DNA of 64,000 nucleotides, taken from positions 62,001-126,000 of IMG/VR virus record IMGVR_UViG_3300010883_028422; one strand, given 5' to 3'. The DNA is from a virus. Of the stretch, positions 11,901 to 19,390 are shown piece by piece (within the stretch, counting starts at the first letter, position 1; each line of letters begins with the position of its first letter). The notes beneath the pieces are model-generated. The model was not told the origin of the DNA. It made no database searches and saw only the letters and a program-made list of their open reading frames with translations. Made by a program: the position numbers and the translations under genes.

Positions 11901-12878
11901 AAGGTTGTGAGCATTACGCTGCTTAGAAACACGCAAGAATTTTCAGATTTATTTTCAAAATCTGAGATTGACAATATATTATTTGATGAGCTACATATAA
12001 ACAAGGTTACGGGCCGCCTGTCGGGCGGTACGGGCGTTGAAAAGGACTTTGTATACGGAAGCACCCTGTCCCCTGACGGAAGGGAGCTGACGCTGTCTGA
12101 GCCGCTTCCGTCGTTTAACACCGATGTTGTAGTGACGTATGTTCCAAGTGGCTCTAGTGGAGACAGAATATCTGTCTTTAAAGACTCTGAGAATGAATTG
12201 GTATTTAGAATTATTGCAAATGGAGACGAGCATATAGTAAATAGGACTATAGACTGGAGAAGAAATTCTTGGCACAGAGTTACATGCTTGTACAAAACAA
12301 ATTCACCATCAGATACTATGTCAATTATGATTGATGACGAAGAGGGCGGCATGCTTAGATTTGGTGAAGATGGCTCTAAATTTGGAGATGGAATGACTAT
12401 TGGTCAAATTGCGGCAAAAGAAGGCAATGTTGCTGTTAATGATTTTAATATAGATTTATCAGATAATTTTAGGTTAATATCTATTGGCGCGTCTGTTTTG
12501 GGAAATAAATCAGGAAAGTGTAGGATGGATAACGTAAGATTCAGCAGGTTGATTAGATCTCCATATTATGATTCTGCTGGGATGCCAATTGATCCCAATT
12601 ATTCATCAAACTTAAATACTGTATCGCAAGTTGCGTATGATGATGCCACGACAAAAGTTATTAATTTTGATGAGGAGCTTGATATGTCAAATAGGTTTGC
12701 CAGATTAATTGATCCAAAGTATGGCATATTTGACTTTGATTTAGAGGTTGTTGATGACTTAAAGCGTGTTATTGGGGTTAGTGATGGTAGGATTGAAGAT
12801 TTGATAATAGAGCTTGCAAATAGACTTAAACCTGCACATAGCAACGTGCTTGTAAAATTCTTTAATAAACATTGCTAA
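2991..12878 (+). CDS. Giant LamG-containing tail/baseplate protein (3295 aa)
   Basis: A single 9.9-kb ORF directly after the baseplate J gene. The first ~200 residues look like a virion-assembly head, after which the protein is mostly beta structure. LamG/concanavalin-like segments are visible near residues 1250-1300 (VEAWIRPDWAG), 2150-2240 (LHHVAASW, LFVDGIEAP) and 2905-3150 (GTIEFWISP, WHRVTCLY). Such domains usually bind sugars or surface ligands. Two acidic low-complexity tracts of Asp-Gly-Tyr triplets sit at residues 2115-2132 and 2587-2601, beside the LamG segments. The last LamG region is split by a GC-rich insertion. Position suggests a baseplate wedge (gp7-like) or short-fibre/adhesin role; this is inference. 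No transmembrane segment or signal peptide is seen. Confidence 0.75.
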   Translation: MAFRPVSFSIPSTTELKVKFSDEPSESLTVDNFKVSSLSGNTDDLAIIGVEVFENQVVIKTRPQIHSNYYLLELLDTEGVVFSTKKGIRLLDDDTSRALFFVGIDKQNSLRDAMFKRVPSIFSLENTKIEKIYSAQADESLRALHSIGELLSDNYVSISVFNELRTRGSGAHDRMANEGAYEISRVSRAITGDVPLKDILEYSSENSENRMDKAPNYPVSLQQVVIPDEEISSLTTDNSFNGYLLKLKNSSVIKLLSVKLIRPGDEEDCYGDIGVDYDVERYKYGILEDRYDPYYAFSRYDLNNNEILLSEFSGFPMPEVGDKIIVSYMHRDKKRFVLEDDTSVYSVENSANEPIPSNISSFFLLNAPIVDSFHNIYEKGGVSFKISENNDSTPDIFSKELAFNFSKLPGFPGEFSVNYKTGEVVVVGSDIGEGTGRNNYYADYTFKREYERDLDYVLHDNEFASNTSRPLTGSECFVSISYDEMFVEGEHYRASSHIEVMNEYVENNLSTSFSIKPKNTPVTNVFRISNQTSGEVYNPLYHTDNEIFFSGNISPRIDTIYNEFANFDKISNEKLAPSGEFICPSFAVKVKSRESSNTVYFSPPIPAELVDQNSDDYFIREVVSDSNALTDEDLQVRFWGDPDGDNLISSVSVKTGVSLPSVGSKIYIGNRTYVFRLESEGLLNNTVDSIGSFLNSSLVFDSDLFLNEKYYEHYDSSISVITSEHSSLLMAVSRDNNDAGFKNLSRMRKVGDYLVDYKNGLIYLAVSKDQSYDNIGEVGYFCSNITTKNTNLYQVTSAKKKALASSGDEDSLVEYNDIHTKINSVKLLDVENTITIFEEEDYALDLDGNYQQTLVVLDDYTFVTKHPIKSIHGIWQLGTLYGENLDSADPRIRVEDKYGEEAVLSADLGGGNLFSQDSVTFQENIVDLKKYATKRMYLNSDGDALQFKVFDSNIASFRSAKTVKNGRIIFDDDLNFTKVSGVSILGINSYDDSSASIAIYSADLAYARIDADGDFVLDKYGNRFRITDFDDLRANISILLPAENNASSGLPDIDFDASASIIVKAGLEIDGDGMTLSIPRDSGVMNGEAIEVEYLPSWVPDIGTALSIDYRYGNIYLDYFHVYDDIVVYYEYGDNSLDWSISNEIVEGENYFVSYKFGALRDGLRKNFGTLTNIEFFNNFSLNTDRETYRDALSGVLQSFPKGPTIPSFEQLVNSFTRINPNIKEMAFNKWILGRDYLAPDDINYTGNLVFSGGKFEDGLIIDGDKTVDLPAISNLRLEDGTVEAWIRPDWAGIDNDADLTFSIDNIGKKIYYYIKNNDIFNIDNGFDVYNGDLFVGGTQSSIYGISMHNYDTIFNSSGEEEFVSGVSSVSKTEVGFGRINASRSYVELHADMASPIMHELPIDLYTELDVNLSPGFFAIYDNNRIVSVSLRINTIDSCVFDVYEHNLTFVEMSPYETPHVTRSFGRRQGPGLGYEIDPMLNFRHNDARGTENIIKISLDAPIYLNFLDDNVEVVSEDIFSSIVLVDSTSQMFRVVDLLDDDGASLSAPFGKYIYCVVVDRMPINVPELSQMGSDAINNIGPIGTASLCYQSVVINTEDSVNSEVAFGFKNRLFLTNWMFGHAGISINRDPINNLVKIIINDADKNSTDEMVIFYTDFPKINDSASVSLGLDSILSANKNISFGAIDSTCKTDLLISKLNYEFDYRYDVDDIYIGKDSFNPKESTFTLNKDDYPVSPMGMPSNISNDEGLFIWFDDLCENPLSEDAGQWIMRTRVKRVLDVPSGVIAYGDDDYDVLHEQFTSGDGFGGRITTNGEFSSVVRSSRDEDDNGCCTDILCKAHYRYCGGGTLEDLGWVRMQDTDSLVINVIFDGRETGRSTWVKYPDLETTYSDGIYRMAAPEHGTGVVYTAIPCYGGNEEFVVSAKVVSSYSASDNFDFSGAISGFFSGIAPLNINDSNINYKVSLGFGERGEPLVLVLDAEKNSIEDIILFNWNDGSFHEYRFVRLKEEEFVELYIDHSLYSKLSVNDFDTPDIDSCTIFSEPYLAIYVADSMDDAGNLSLNTLDIDFISYNGADIQENITLESDDIFISTDHKIDFSFSTVLYDIEATTDDEAIDGYDGYDGYDGYDGYDGYPELQDLYDVDEICMSSDKLRYIVDSGLGDSRGRLSLFKDGKGFLNFRIFDDYEKNYGETGFYNLATNIKYFKPGELHHVAASWRLNSLEEKDEMHLFVDGIEAPNIFKFGGAVPVKINDKFSDVSKEVLQSFTVDDIEYSESYYDGITSASSSVFMSESAGFTSDMVGRSIIIENSTLAPTLIGGEYIIASASGSQATFVRGESLSPVVFDVSTADIQFKFPPTAGISNNVLTDIKNDKAAIFKTNCDFESEEIGGIFYEVVNGEISIVSGSNVVKPKFRADVDSRVIEFVGKDENCMFNNTVNYTDLDVHIESFGLISRRVNSIIELSSSSYNSQTRPDTGVSLFAGVSKSSGAGESYIKTTGPQPLSLGDVKIRRIVLEKTVVDISPILVDGELYSQSNIELDFDDGEHLLITEELNTSKTNMGRRLSVFFDSDNIRYCDTYVDEATVIPCVDGYDGYDGYDGYDGYCEDIEGIIYIPRNIITVYGETIGGNDSEDFIIDKNGEFNGEKFFTSISNIEISLLVSDPDYFELGVISIMELDPITVQNNNGSYVSIDEFYNGTFMISEAGSEGLFPFELPPGKYHLDYAAYLKLFLPLIGDRIFIGSDIHGENQLCGVVDEFRIISEMSGDTRPTEMATSSTRSITNDFNRPIPFCLDEQTLSLIHFDNPIEWQARRLRTKEFLNTDTNFKFKIPFDQREVLVNYVNDEESFVKKMKYFEFSNDDAIKTFYEVHKAEGGPLVNNGTYLDQYNDVPLSSTSVNEYFGKSGVFDNGNALLYENDGGIFRRDEGTIEFWISPLLDVKNDLEERYFVDIYSIERKRISSDSASKIVLPVAASKVVSITLLRNTQEFSDLFSKSEIDNILFDELHINKVTGRLSGGTGVEKDFVYGSTLSPDGRELTLSEPLPSFNTDVVVTYVPSGSSGDRISVFKDSENELVFRIIANGDEHIVNRTIDWRRNSWHRVTCLYKTNSPSDTMSIMIDDEEGGMLRFGEDGSKFGDGMTIGQIAAKEGNVAVNDFNIDLSDNFRLISIGASVLGNKSGKCRMDNVRFSRLIRSPYYDSAGMPIDPNYSSNLNTVSQVAYDDATTKVINFDEELDMSNRFARLIDPKYGIFDFDLEVVDDLKRVIGVSDGRIEDLIIELANRLKPAHSNVLVKFFNKHC
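9333..9386 (+). repeat. Six tandem 9-bp repeats encoding (DGY)6
   Basis: Six exact copies of GACGGTTAT, in frame with the giant tail protein (residues 2115-2132). Every glycine codon here is GGT. Confidence 0.97.
10749..10793 (+). repeat. Five tandem 9-bp repeats encoding (DGY)5
   Basis: Five exact copies of GACGGATAT in the same gene (residues 2587-2601). Every glycine codon here is GGA, unlike the GGT of the first tract, so the two tracts expanded independently. Confidence 0.97.
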
Positions 12879-12932
12879 ATGCTCTATTAATAATGCTAAA
12901 TATTATCGAAGTTGTATGTATTAGGAGAATTG

Positions 12933-15900
12933 ATGGCCAATAATAATTATAGGGGTCTCATACCAAGGGTTAACTTTTTTGATGGCCAAAAGGTTACAGA
13001 GTCAGATATGGATTCTGAGCAGGTCTATAACAGGACTGTTATTTCTGGAATTGTTAATGATTTTCATGGAAGTGGAATAGTATGGGAAGATCGATTTAAA
13101 GAGCGAACTCTGCTAGATACATCTATGCCGGGAAGCTATTCTGATGGAAATGACAATTTATCAAAAATTGTGATTGAATCTGGAAATTATGATGGAATGG
13201 CAATATCCCTTGATCGCGGCCCCATAGATACGGTTATGGGGAGCAGAGTCGAGGTTGAACTGTCTGACTCGGATGTATCTGGAAATAATTATGCAGTTGT
13301 ATTAATAATAGGATTTGCTTTTGATGGTATAGATGAGGGCGGAAGGCTTGTAAGTGAGTTTATTACGTTTAAAGAGAATAGTGTAAGACTGTCCAATCAC
13401 TATTATCTTAGTATAAATTCTGTATTTTTTAATAACTTTTCTGGTGGGCTAGGAAGAACCCATGTAGAGTCAGAGAAGAAGAGCGTCAATAATGGTGGAC
13501 GAATAGTCATCAGAGAAACAACGCCATTCTCAATATATCCGCAGCCAATTGTATCATCTCAATTTGGAATGCCAAATGTATTTTTTAGAGATTTTATTAC
13601 GTCTAGTCCATCAAAAATAATTGAGGACGAAATAAAAGAGGCGTTTGGCTCAACAATAAATTTTAATGAGTTATATTTTGAAATAGAATCAGAGTCTCAG
13701 CTAGAATTTAGGAAAGACGGGTCAAGCTCTGTAGCGTATGGTCAGAAATTTTTATTTGAATCAAATAATTTGCAAAAAATAAGCATATTGTTATCTGTTG
13801 AAAATGATGAAGATGCGGATATTGGAGAGGAATATAATTTTTCCGGAGACATAGTCCTCTCTATATATGAGCTTGCGACGGATACAAACTGCCCAACTGA
13901 TGTAATCCCGGACAACCTTATAGACTTTGATCCTGAGCTAAATTCAATAATGGAATTATCATATAGTATGCATGATCTTGAGGATCTTGGGTATAGGCTA
14001 AATAATGTATCATCAATTGTTGACTTTAATTTTGCCGGAACATTGATTGCGGACCCGGTTATAGAGCCAAGCCTGGAGTCCGGGAAGTATTATGCGTTTA
14101 TGGTGACGAGAAGGGGTGACAATAGGGTCGGAACAGTCATTATGGAGAAGGGGTTTGACCCTGTTGCGAGAAAAAATGATAATAGCCAAACCTTATCAAA
14201 GTTAGAGCAATTTGGAATGCAGAAGACCAGATTTGTAGAATTTGATCCATCTACAAGCAGATATGTTGATGATTATAGAAAGTCACTGTGGTTTGCGATA
14301 CACTCAGACACCGTAGAGGTTACAAGCGGGCTGGCATATTCTGAAGATGGATTCTTAATAGCTCTTCCAAAGACAGAAGAGTATATCGGAAATTCACAAA
14401 TATCAAGATTTGAAAGAAATATACCGCTTGTAGATGTAGCTGAAGGTGCTAAAAATTATATATTACTATCAAATTCAAGTAAATATCTGGACCCAGACGT
14501 TCACCCAAGAACTGGTAACTTTGTTTATACAAGAATTCTTGATTCTGCAGCAATATCGGTGGTATCGGAAGATGACTTGGATGAGCTATTAGATGATATA
14601 GAGCCGATAATCCTGGCCAAAGTTTCTGATAAGAACGTAAGAGAGTTTAGCGATATAAGTGGTACATTCTCTATAGCAGGCCTCTATGATAGAAACAGCA
14701 TTTATATAATAGATCCGGATAATGACCTTCTTGAGTCAAATTTAGTAAATATGATAATTACTCCAGATTTGGACTGTGAGTGTACAAATAAGTATAGGAT
14801 AACAAGGACTGAGTGTTACTATGCAATGTCTGGTGATTTAGATAGTGATGGTGAGCTTACGCTGCAAGATGTATACACTATGCTTGATTATGTTGGAAGC
14901 ACTATAAACTCAGAAACAACAGAAAGAAAGCTTCTCGGTGGCGAGCTTGATATAGTTAGTTTTATAAAAGCAGATTTAAATGATGATGAAACTATTGATG
15001 GGCTTGATATAGAACTGCTTGAGGATGCGATTGATGGGTATGTTAACTTTTCAATAGAAGAAAGATTTAGGGTATTGAAGATAAGTGTAGAAAATATATT
15101 AAGCGAAGATAACTACCCGGTCTTATTTTTAGATGAAGATTTAACATCATATTCTAGTATAGACGAGTCTACTATTGGATTTATTTCTAGTTCGGAAGAA
15201 ATAGCTCTGGCCATAAGGATTGGCGATATAGTTATAGTCCCGCCCGAGAGTGGTGACGCGGGTTCATATATAATTGATGGCAAAACAATAGGGGATGATG
15301 GAATTTCCGTCCTACTATCTGTTACAGATTTAGATGGAAATAGCGTAGTGTTTTCTGGTAGCTTAGGATTTAATATTGAAATAATAAGCGGAACAAGAAC
15401 AAATATGTTGGCTGATAACAGCCGGCTTCTTTCTGTTCCGTATGAAGATAAGAATTTTTCAATATCATTTATAGATGCTGCATTTGAAGGCAGATTTATA
15501 GATATATGCGATTTGCGCAGGTATGTCGAATCTACATTCATAGAGGAATCAGATTACGGATTATGCAAATGTGAGGAGCCAGAGTGTCAGACTCCAGAGA
15601 TATGTAGCCCTCAATATAAAAATCAGTATATCGTGCCAAATGATTTGTATATACCAAATGGTGAGATATATTCTTCTCCCGGAATACCATATCATGGTGA
15701 CTTTGAATATTCAAAAATACGAATTCCAATGCCTCCGGGCACAATAGAAGATTGTCAGATAAATCTTTATGAGACATTTATAAAATCTAAGGATGAGGAG
15801 TGCCTTACTGCCGCTGGATATCCTGCGATGAAGTATTCTGATGGAACATATGTTGGATGCGAAGATGTTGGTAGCGATACAGACATAAGCAAAGGCCGCG

Positions 15901-18233
15901 TAAAGATTTCAGAGGCAATAGCTAGTTTGTACGTAGATTCGTTTATAGACGGCTACGCTGCAGAGGATGGGTATGAAGAGCACCTAGAGTCAACAAGCTT
16001 TTCTCTTCTGGAGATGATAAATGAGTCATTTGAGGATAAAAGTTATGATTCTTTTGAGACATGGCCTTTAAACGTTTTTAGCGATGCATCTGTAGTTACG
16101 GTGTCTGCTCCGACAGGACCGAATGAGCCAGCGGTATTCTCAATATTTACAACACCAGACGTGCCACCAAAATTTGGAAGAATTGATGTTTCATCGTCTC
16201 CGGACATAGACGCGTCCGGTGATTTTGTATTAGACTTTAATGCTTATAGGTCAGTATGGCCAGGCGAATCTTTGTCAAGTGGAGTGTTAAGCTCTTACAT
16301 GCTTGTTGAAATAGATAATGCTGATGGTACAACATCAGAAATTTCATTTGGATGGCGAGAAGAGGCTGGTCTGGGGACTAAGCTCTTTTACTCCGGGAAG
16401 ATGTATGATTCTAGCGGAGCGCTAACGAGTGTTTTTGATTACGAAGTTGACGCAGAAGACGCGCTTGGCGACGAAGTTATGTTTAGGATTAGAAGGATTG
16501 ATGATGTTTGCACTGCAATGTATTTTAATCCATCAAATATAGATTTGGTAAATAATCCGGACGGACAATATATGAGGGTTGGTGAGAATCCAAGCGCTCA
16601 TCCTGGCGGTGGTGATGCGAGAATTTCTTATAGGCTTGAGCAGGATCGATCGCCACCATCAAGTCTGTCTTTCTCTACAAGCTTGGTCAATGTGTATATT
16701 GAGTCAAGTTATTCTTCAGAAATTGCTTCTGACGAGTATGTTGAGATATCTAAAGATTCATTTGATAATGTAAAGCAAACCACTGTGTCATTTCCGCTTA
16801 ATTTGCCCAAAAAGACAAGCGTAGTTGCTGCGTATATAAGGTTAAATTCATATGGCGCTACATCAACAACTGATTTGTTTAACATTATACCAATAACCTC
16901 AATACATGCAGATAATCTTGGTATATTTTATAATTACGCAAAGACTCAAAATGATTCCATCATAGCATCCTTTAGGCCTGGAATTGCTGCAGACTCTGAA
17001 GAAATATTGGTTGATGTAACATCAACAGTAATAGCGAGCTTGGCCGAGCCTGGGCACCTCCCCGGGTATGTAAAGGCATTTATAATAGAGCCGGATGATT
17101 CTGCAACTACGTCATTCTCATTCTATTCAGACAGCATAGAGCTTGTGGTTGAATATTTAGATATGACAACTGGAGTTATATTTAAAGTCGGGGTGAGCCT
17201 CGATCCCACAACTGGCATTGCTTCGTTTAAAACAAAGAATGTTTTATATGATGTTATGATTGAGGAAAATCGCACGGTTATAGAGTTTGGAGTATTCTTG
17301 AAAAAATCAGGATTTATTAATTCTGATATAAGCATAGGACTTCAAGAGCTTAGTAGGATTGGGATTGGAACATGTACTGACGATGATGAGCTTCTTGCAG
17401 ATGATGAATGCTTCTTTATAGCCGGAAATACTGCTACTGGCACATTTGTAGAGGGCCCATTCCCATGCGCATTCCACCTGCCGCAGTATGCATTGTCATC
17501 CGCCGGTCTTGCAGGTCTTGTGCAGATAAGCACGTCTAGTCATGCCCCCACCTCTGGTCATGCCCCAACTTCTACTTCTAGCTCATCTGCGACTACAAGC
17601 GGCAGTAGCTCTCCGCCACCGTCGCACGGCCCGCCACCTGCTCCTAGTTCAGGTGCGCTTCCCGCAGGCGCTGGGCAATATTTGCATGGCAAGTGGAAGG
17701 TTACAGGGCATGATTCAATTGCGGCGGGACTGCCAGCGCCCCCTGGCGCCGCACCTGGTGTTGGTGTAAACTTTATGCTATCTATTGATGAAAACCTTTG
17801 GACATATTTTGAAGAATTTGATGCAGCGGGAGATGGGGCATTCGTACCATGTAATTATGACGGCTCTATATCGGCAGGGCCACTTACTGTGAATTATACT
17901 TCAACTAGTACACCAGTAATTGAAGGTGACTTTTCACACGCAGGAACCCCCGCAACCTCTGTTTATGGACCTGATGGCCCCCCAAGAGATTGTCATGCTG
18001 ATGATTTTGACCCATGGGCTGGAGGGCTGGCGGCTCTGATCGGTGTGAATAACCTGGGGCACACCGCATCGCCATTCTCACCACTAACATTTGAGATTAA
18101 CACGGGTCATACGCCATGGATTCTAATAATAACAACTCAGCCAGTTGGTGGAGATTTTGCAACAGGCGTGTATAACAGAATAACTCTTGAAAGAGAAAGC
18201 GACACCCCTGACGTTATTGTAGCAACGCCCTAA
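12933..18233 (+). CDS. Large tail-associated protein with dockerin-like EF-hand pair
   Basis: The start is set at the ATG at 12933, which has AGGAG six to seven bases upstream; an in-frame ATG at 12912 has no such site. This gives 1766 residues. The N-terminus (RVNFFDGQKVTESDM, then EQVYNR) resembles the opening of several phage tail structural proteins. Around residues 634-700 two calcium-loop motifs (GDLDSDGELTLQDV and ADLNDDETIDGLDIE) are spaced like a dockerin type I module, preceded by a Cys cluster (CECTNKY). A second Cys cluster follows near residue 880. Residues 1534-1585 form a Ser/Thr/Pro/His linker, before a C-terminal beta domain (GKWKVTGHDS). Likely virion surface. Dockerins normally bind cohesins; no cohesin is evident here, so the module may only bind calcium. 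Confidence 0.7.
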   Translation: MANNNYRGLIPRVNFFDGQKVTESDMDSEQVYNRTVISGIVNDFHGSGIVWEDRFKERTLLDTSMPGSYSDGNDNLSKIVIESGNYDGMAISLDRGPIDTVMGSRVEVELSDSDVSGNNYAVVLIIGFAFDGIDEGGRLVSEFITFKENSVRLSNHYYLSINSVFFNNFSGGLGRTHVESEKKSVNNGGRIVIRETTPFSIYPQPIVSSQFGMPNVFFRDFITSSPSKIIEDEIKEAFGSTINFNELYFEIESESQLEFRKDGSSSVAYGQKFLFESNNLQKISILLSVENDEDADIGEEYNFSGDIVLSIYELATDTNCPTDVIPDNLIDFDPELNSIMELSYSMHDLEDLGYRLNNVSSIVDFNFAGTLIADPVIEPSLESGKYYAFMVTRRGDNRVGTVIMEKGFDPVARKNDNSQTLSKLEQFGMQKTRFVEFDPSTSRYVDDYRKSLWFAIHSDTVEVTSGLAYSEDGFLIALPKTEEYIGNSQISRFERNIPLVDVAEGAKNYILLSNSSKYLDPDVHPRTGNFVYTRILDSAAISVVSEDDLDELLDDIEPIILAKVSDKNVREFSDISGTFSIAGLYDRNSIYIIDPDNDLLESNLVNMIITPDLDCECTNKYRITRTECYYAMSGDLDSDGELTLQDVYTMLDYVGSTINSETTERKLLGGELDIVSFIKADLNDDETIDGLDIELLEDAIDGYVNFSIEERFRVLKISVENILSEDNYPVLFLDEDLTSYSSIDESTIGFISSSEEIALAIRIGDIVIVPPESGDAGSYIIDGKTIGDDGISVLLSVTDLDGNSVVFSGSLGFNIEIISGTRTNMLADNSRLLSVPYEDKNFSISFIDAAFEGRFIDICDLRRYVESTFIEESDYGLCKCEEPECQTPEICSPQYKNQYIVPNDLYIPNGEIYSSPGIPYHGDFEYSKIRIPMPPGTIEDCQINLYETFIKSKDEECLTAAGYPAMKYSDGTYVGCEDVGSDTDISKGRVKISEAIASLYVDSFIDGYAAEDGYEEHLESTSFSLLEMINESFEDKSYDSFETWPLNVFSDASVVTVSAPTGPNEPAVFSIFTTPDVPPKFGRIDVSSSPDIDASGDFVLDFNAYRSVWPGESLSSGVLSSYMLVEIDNADGTTSEISFGWREEAGLGTKLFYSGKMYDSSGALTSVFDYEVDAEDALGDEVMFRIRRIDDVCTAMYFNPSNIDLVNNPDGQYMRVGENPSAHPGGGDARISYRLEQDRSPPSSLSFSTSLVNVYIESSYSSEIASDEYVEISKDSFDNVKQTTVSFPLNLPKKTSVVAAYIRLNSYGATSTTDLFNIIPITSIHADNLGIFYNYAKTQNDSIIASFRPGIAADSEEILVDVTSTVIASLAEPGHLPGYVKAFIIEPDDSATTSFSFYSDSIELVVEYLDMTTGVIFKVGVSLDPTTGIASFKTKNVLYDVMIEENRTVIEFGVFLKKSGFINSDISIGLQELSRIGIGTCTDDDELLADDECFFIAGNTATGTFVEGPFPCAFHLPQYALSSAGLAGLVQISTSSHAPTSGHAPTSTSSSSATTSGSSSPPPSHGPPPAPSSGALPAGAGQYLHGKWKVTGHDSIAAGLPAPPGAAPGVGVNFMLSIDENLWTYFEEFDAAGDGAFVPCNYDGSISAGPLTVNYTSTSTPVIEGDFSHAGTPATSVYGPDGPPRDCHADDFDPWAGGLAALIGVNNLGHTASPFSPLTFEINTGHTPWILIITTQPVGGDFATGVYNRITLERESDTPDVIVATP

Positions 18234-18273
18234 TCTATATTTCTGTTTATTTTAATGGTAAGCAGATTCGCTA

Positions 18274-18284
18274 TAGCGTAATAT
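18274..18284 (+). promoter_or_regulatory. Candidate promoter element TAGCGTAATAT
   Basis: This 11-base string lies in the 65-base gap before the first glycosyltransferase and recurs exactly at 56223-56233, again just before a gene. Both downstream genes lack a visible ribosome binding site. Promoter function is inferred. Confidence 0.3.
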
Positions 18285-18298
18285 TCTTTATATATTGT

Positions 18299-19390
18299 AT
18301 GGAGAATATTTTGTATAACGTAAGAATGCATACTATGCTTGGCACGAATCACAGCTGGGCTGTTGTTATGAGAAATATTGCAAAATCACTTATTTCTCTT
18401 GATAATAATATTTGTATGAAGACAACAAATGGTATGTCAAATATAGATTCATTATTGTATGATTATTTTAATAAATCTAATAAAAATATTGATTTAGACA
18501 TATGCTACACTCTTCCGAGAAATTTTAATAGAAGATTTTTAAAAAATAGTAGGCTAAAGGCGGCTATATATAATTACGAAACAGATGTTATGCCAAAAGA
18601 ATGGGCTGAAAATTCTAAATATATAGACTACGCCTTCCCCTCTAGTTCGTTTTCTAAAGATATATTTTTAAAAAATGGCTGGCCAGAAGAAAAGTGTGTT
18701 GTTATTCCGCATGGAATTAATCTTTGTGATTTTGAAAACAAAGACGCATTTAGCCCCTCAACAAATAAATCATTTAAGTTTTTAAACGTATCAATTCCTC
18801 ATCATAGGAAAAATATAGACTTGCTGATTGACTCATATTATGATGCGTTTACAGATGATGATGACGTATGCCTTATGATAAAAACAAAATTGAAGAAGCC
18901 AAAGTTTTCTTTTGAATCTGATGTTAAAAAAATTATTATTAATGCTCAAAAGAAATTTTTTGGAAAAAATTTACCACAAATAGAGATTTTGACCAAAAGC
19001 TTTGAGAGCATGACTCCTGTTTATAATTGTTCAAATGCATTAGTTAGCGCGTCATCATCAGAGTGCTTCGGCCTGCCGATGCTTGAAGCAATTTCTGCTG
19101 GGAAAATTGTTATTGCTCCAAATGCAACTGGACATTTGGACTTTTTAAATAAAAATAACTCTATATTATATGAGTCGGACCCTATTGCTGCGCCTATATC
19201 ATATCAGTACTGGAGGCCGTCCAAGGGGGCCCTGACATATATGCCGAGAGGGGACGAGCTTTCTCAGTCAATGATTGATGTTTATAAAAATTATGATAAA
19301 TATTTACATAAATTTAAAGATAATATGACAAAAACATCTGAAGATTTTACATGGGAGTCTGCCGTAAAAAAAATATTGGAGCTATTATGA
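18299..19390 (+). CDS. Glycosyltransferase, GT-B fold (GT4-like)
   Basis: 363 residues. The C-terminal nucleotide-sugar half carries the GT4 signature SSSECFGLPMLEAISAGKIVIAP, with the two glutamates seven residues apart; earlier there is FLNVSIPHHRKNIDLLIDSY, the usual start of the second Rossmann domain. It probably transfers a sugar from a nucleotide donor to a growing glycan in the cytoplasm. It is the first gene of the glycan island and ends in a 4-base overlap (ATGA) with the next. No Shine-Dalgarno precedes ATG 18299; a TTG at 18311 after GGAG is an alternative start. Donor and acceptor cannot be read from sequence. Confidence 0.85.
   Translation: MENILYNVRMHTMLGTNHSWAVVMRNIAKSLISLDNNICMKTTNGMSNIDSLLYDYFNKSNKNIDLDICYTLPRNFNRRFLKNSRLKAAIYNYETDVMPKEWAENSKYIDYAFPSSSFSKDIFLKNGWPEEKCVVIPHGINLCDFENKDAFSPSTNKSFKFLNVSIPHHRKNIDLLIDSYYDAFTDDDDVCLMIKTKLKKPKFSFESDVKKIIINAQKKFFGKNLPQIEILTKSFESMTPVYNCSNALVSASSSECFGLPMLEAISAGKIVIAPNATGHLDFLNKNNSILYESDPIAAPISYQYWRPSKGALTYMPRGDELSQSMIDVYKNYDKYLHKFKDNMTKTSEDFTWESAVKKILELL

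Noticed and set aside
11576-12352. Long minus-strand ORF of 258 codons
   Set aside because: It lies wholly inside the giant tail gene, is Ser/Leu-rich in the manner of antisense frames, has no ribosome binding site and no recognisable motif.
15113-15541. Minus-strand ORF of 142 codons
   Set aside because: Antisense to the 1766-residue protein gene, low-complexity composition, no supporting signal.
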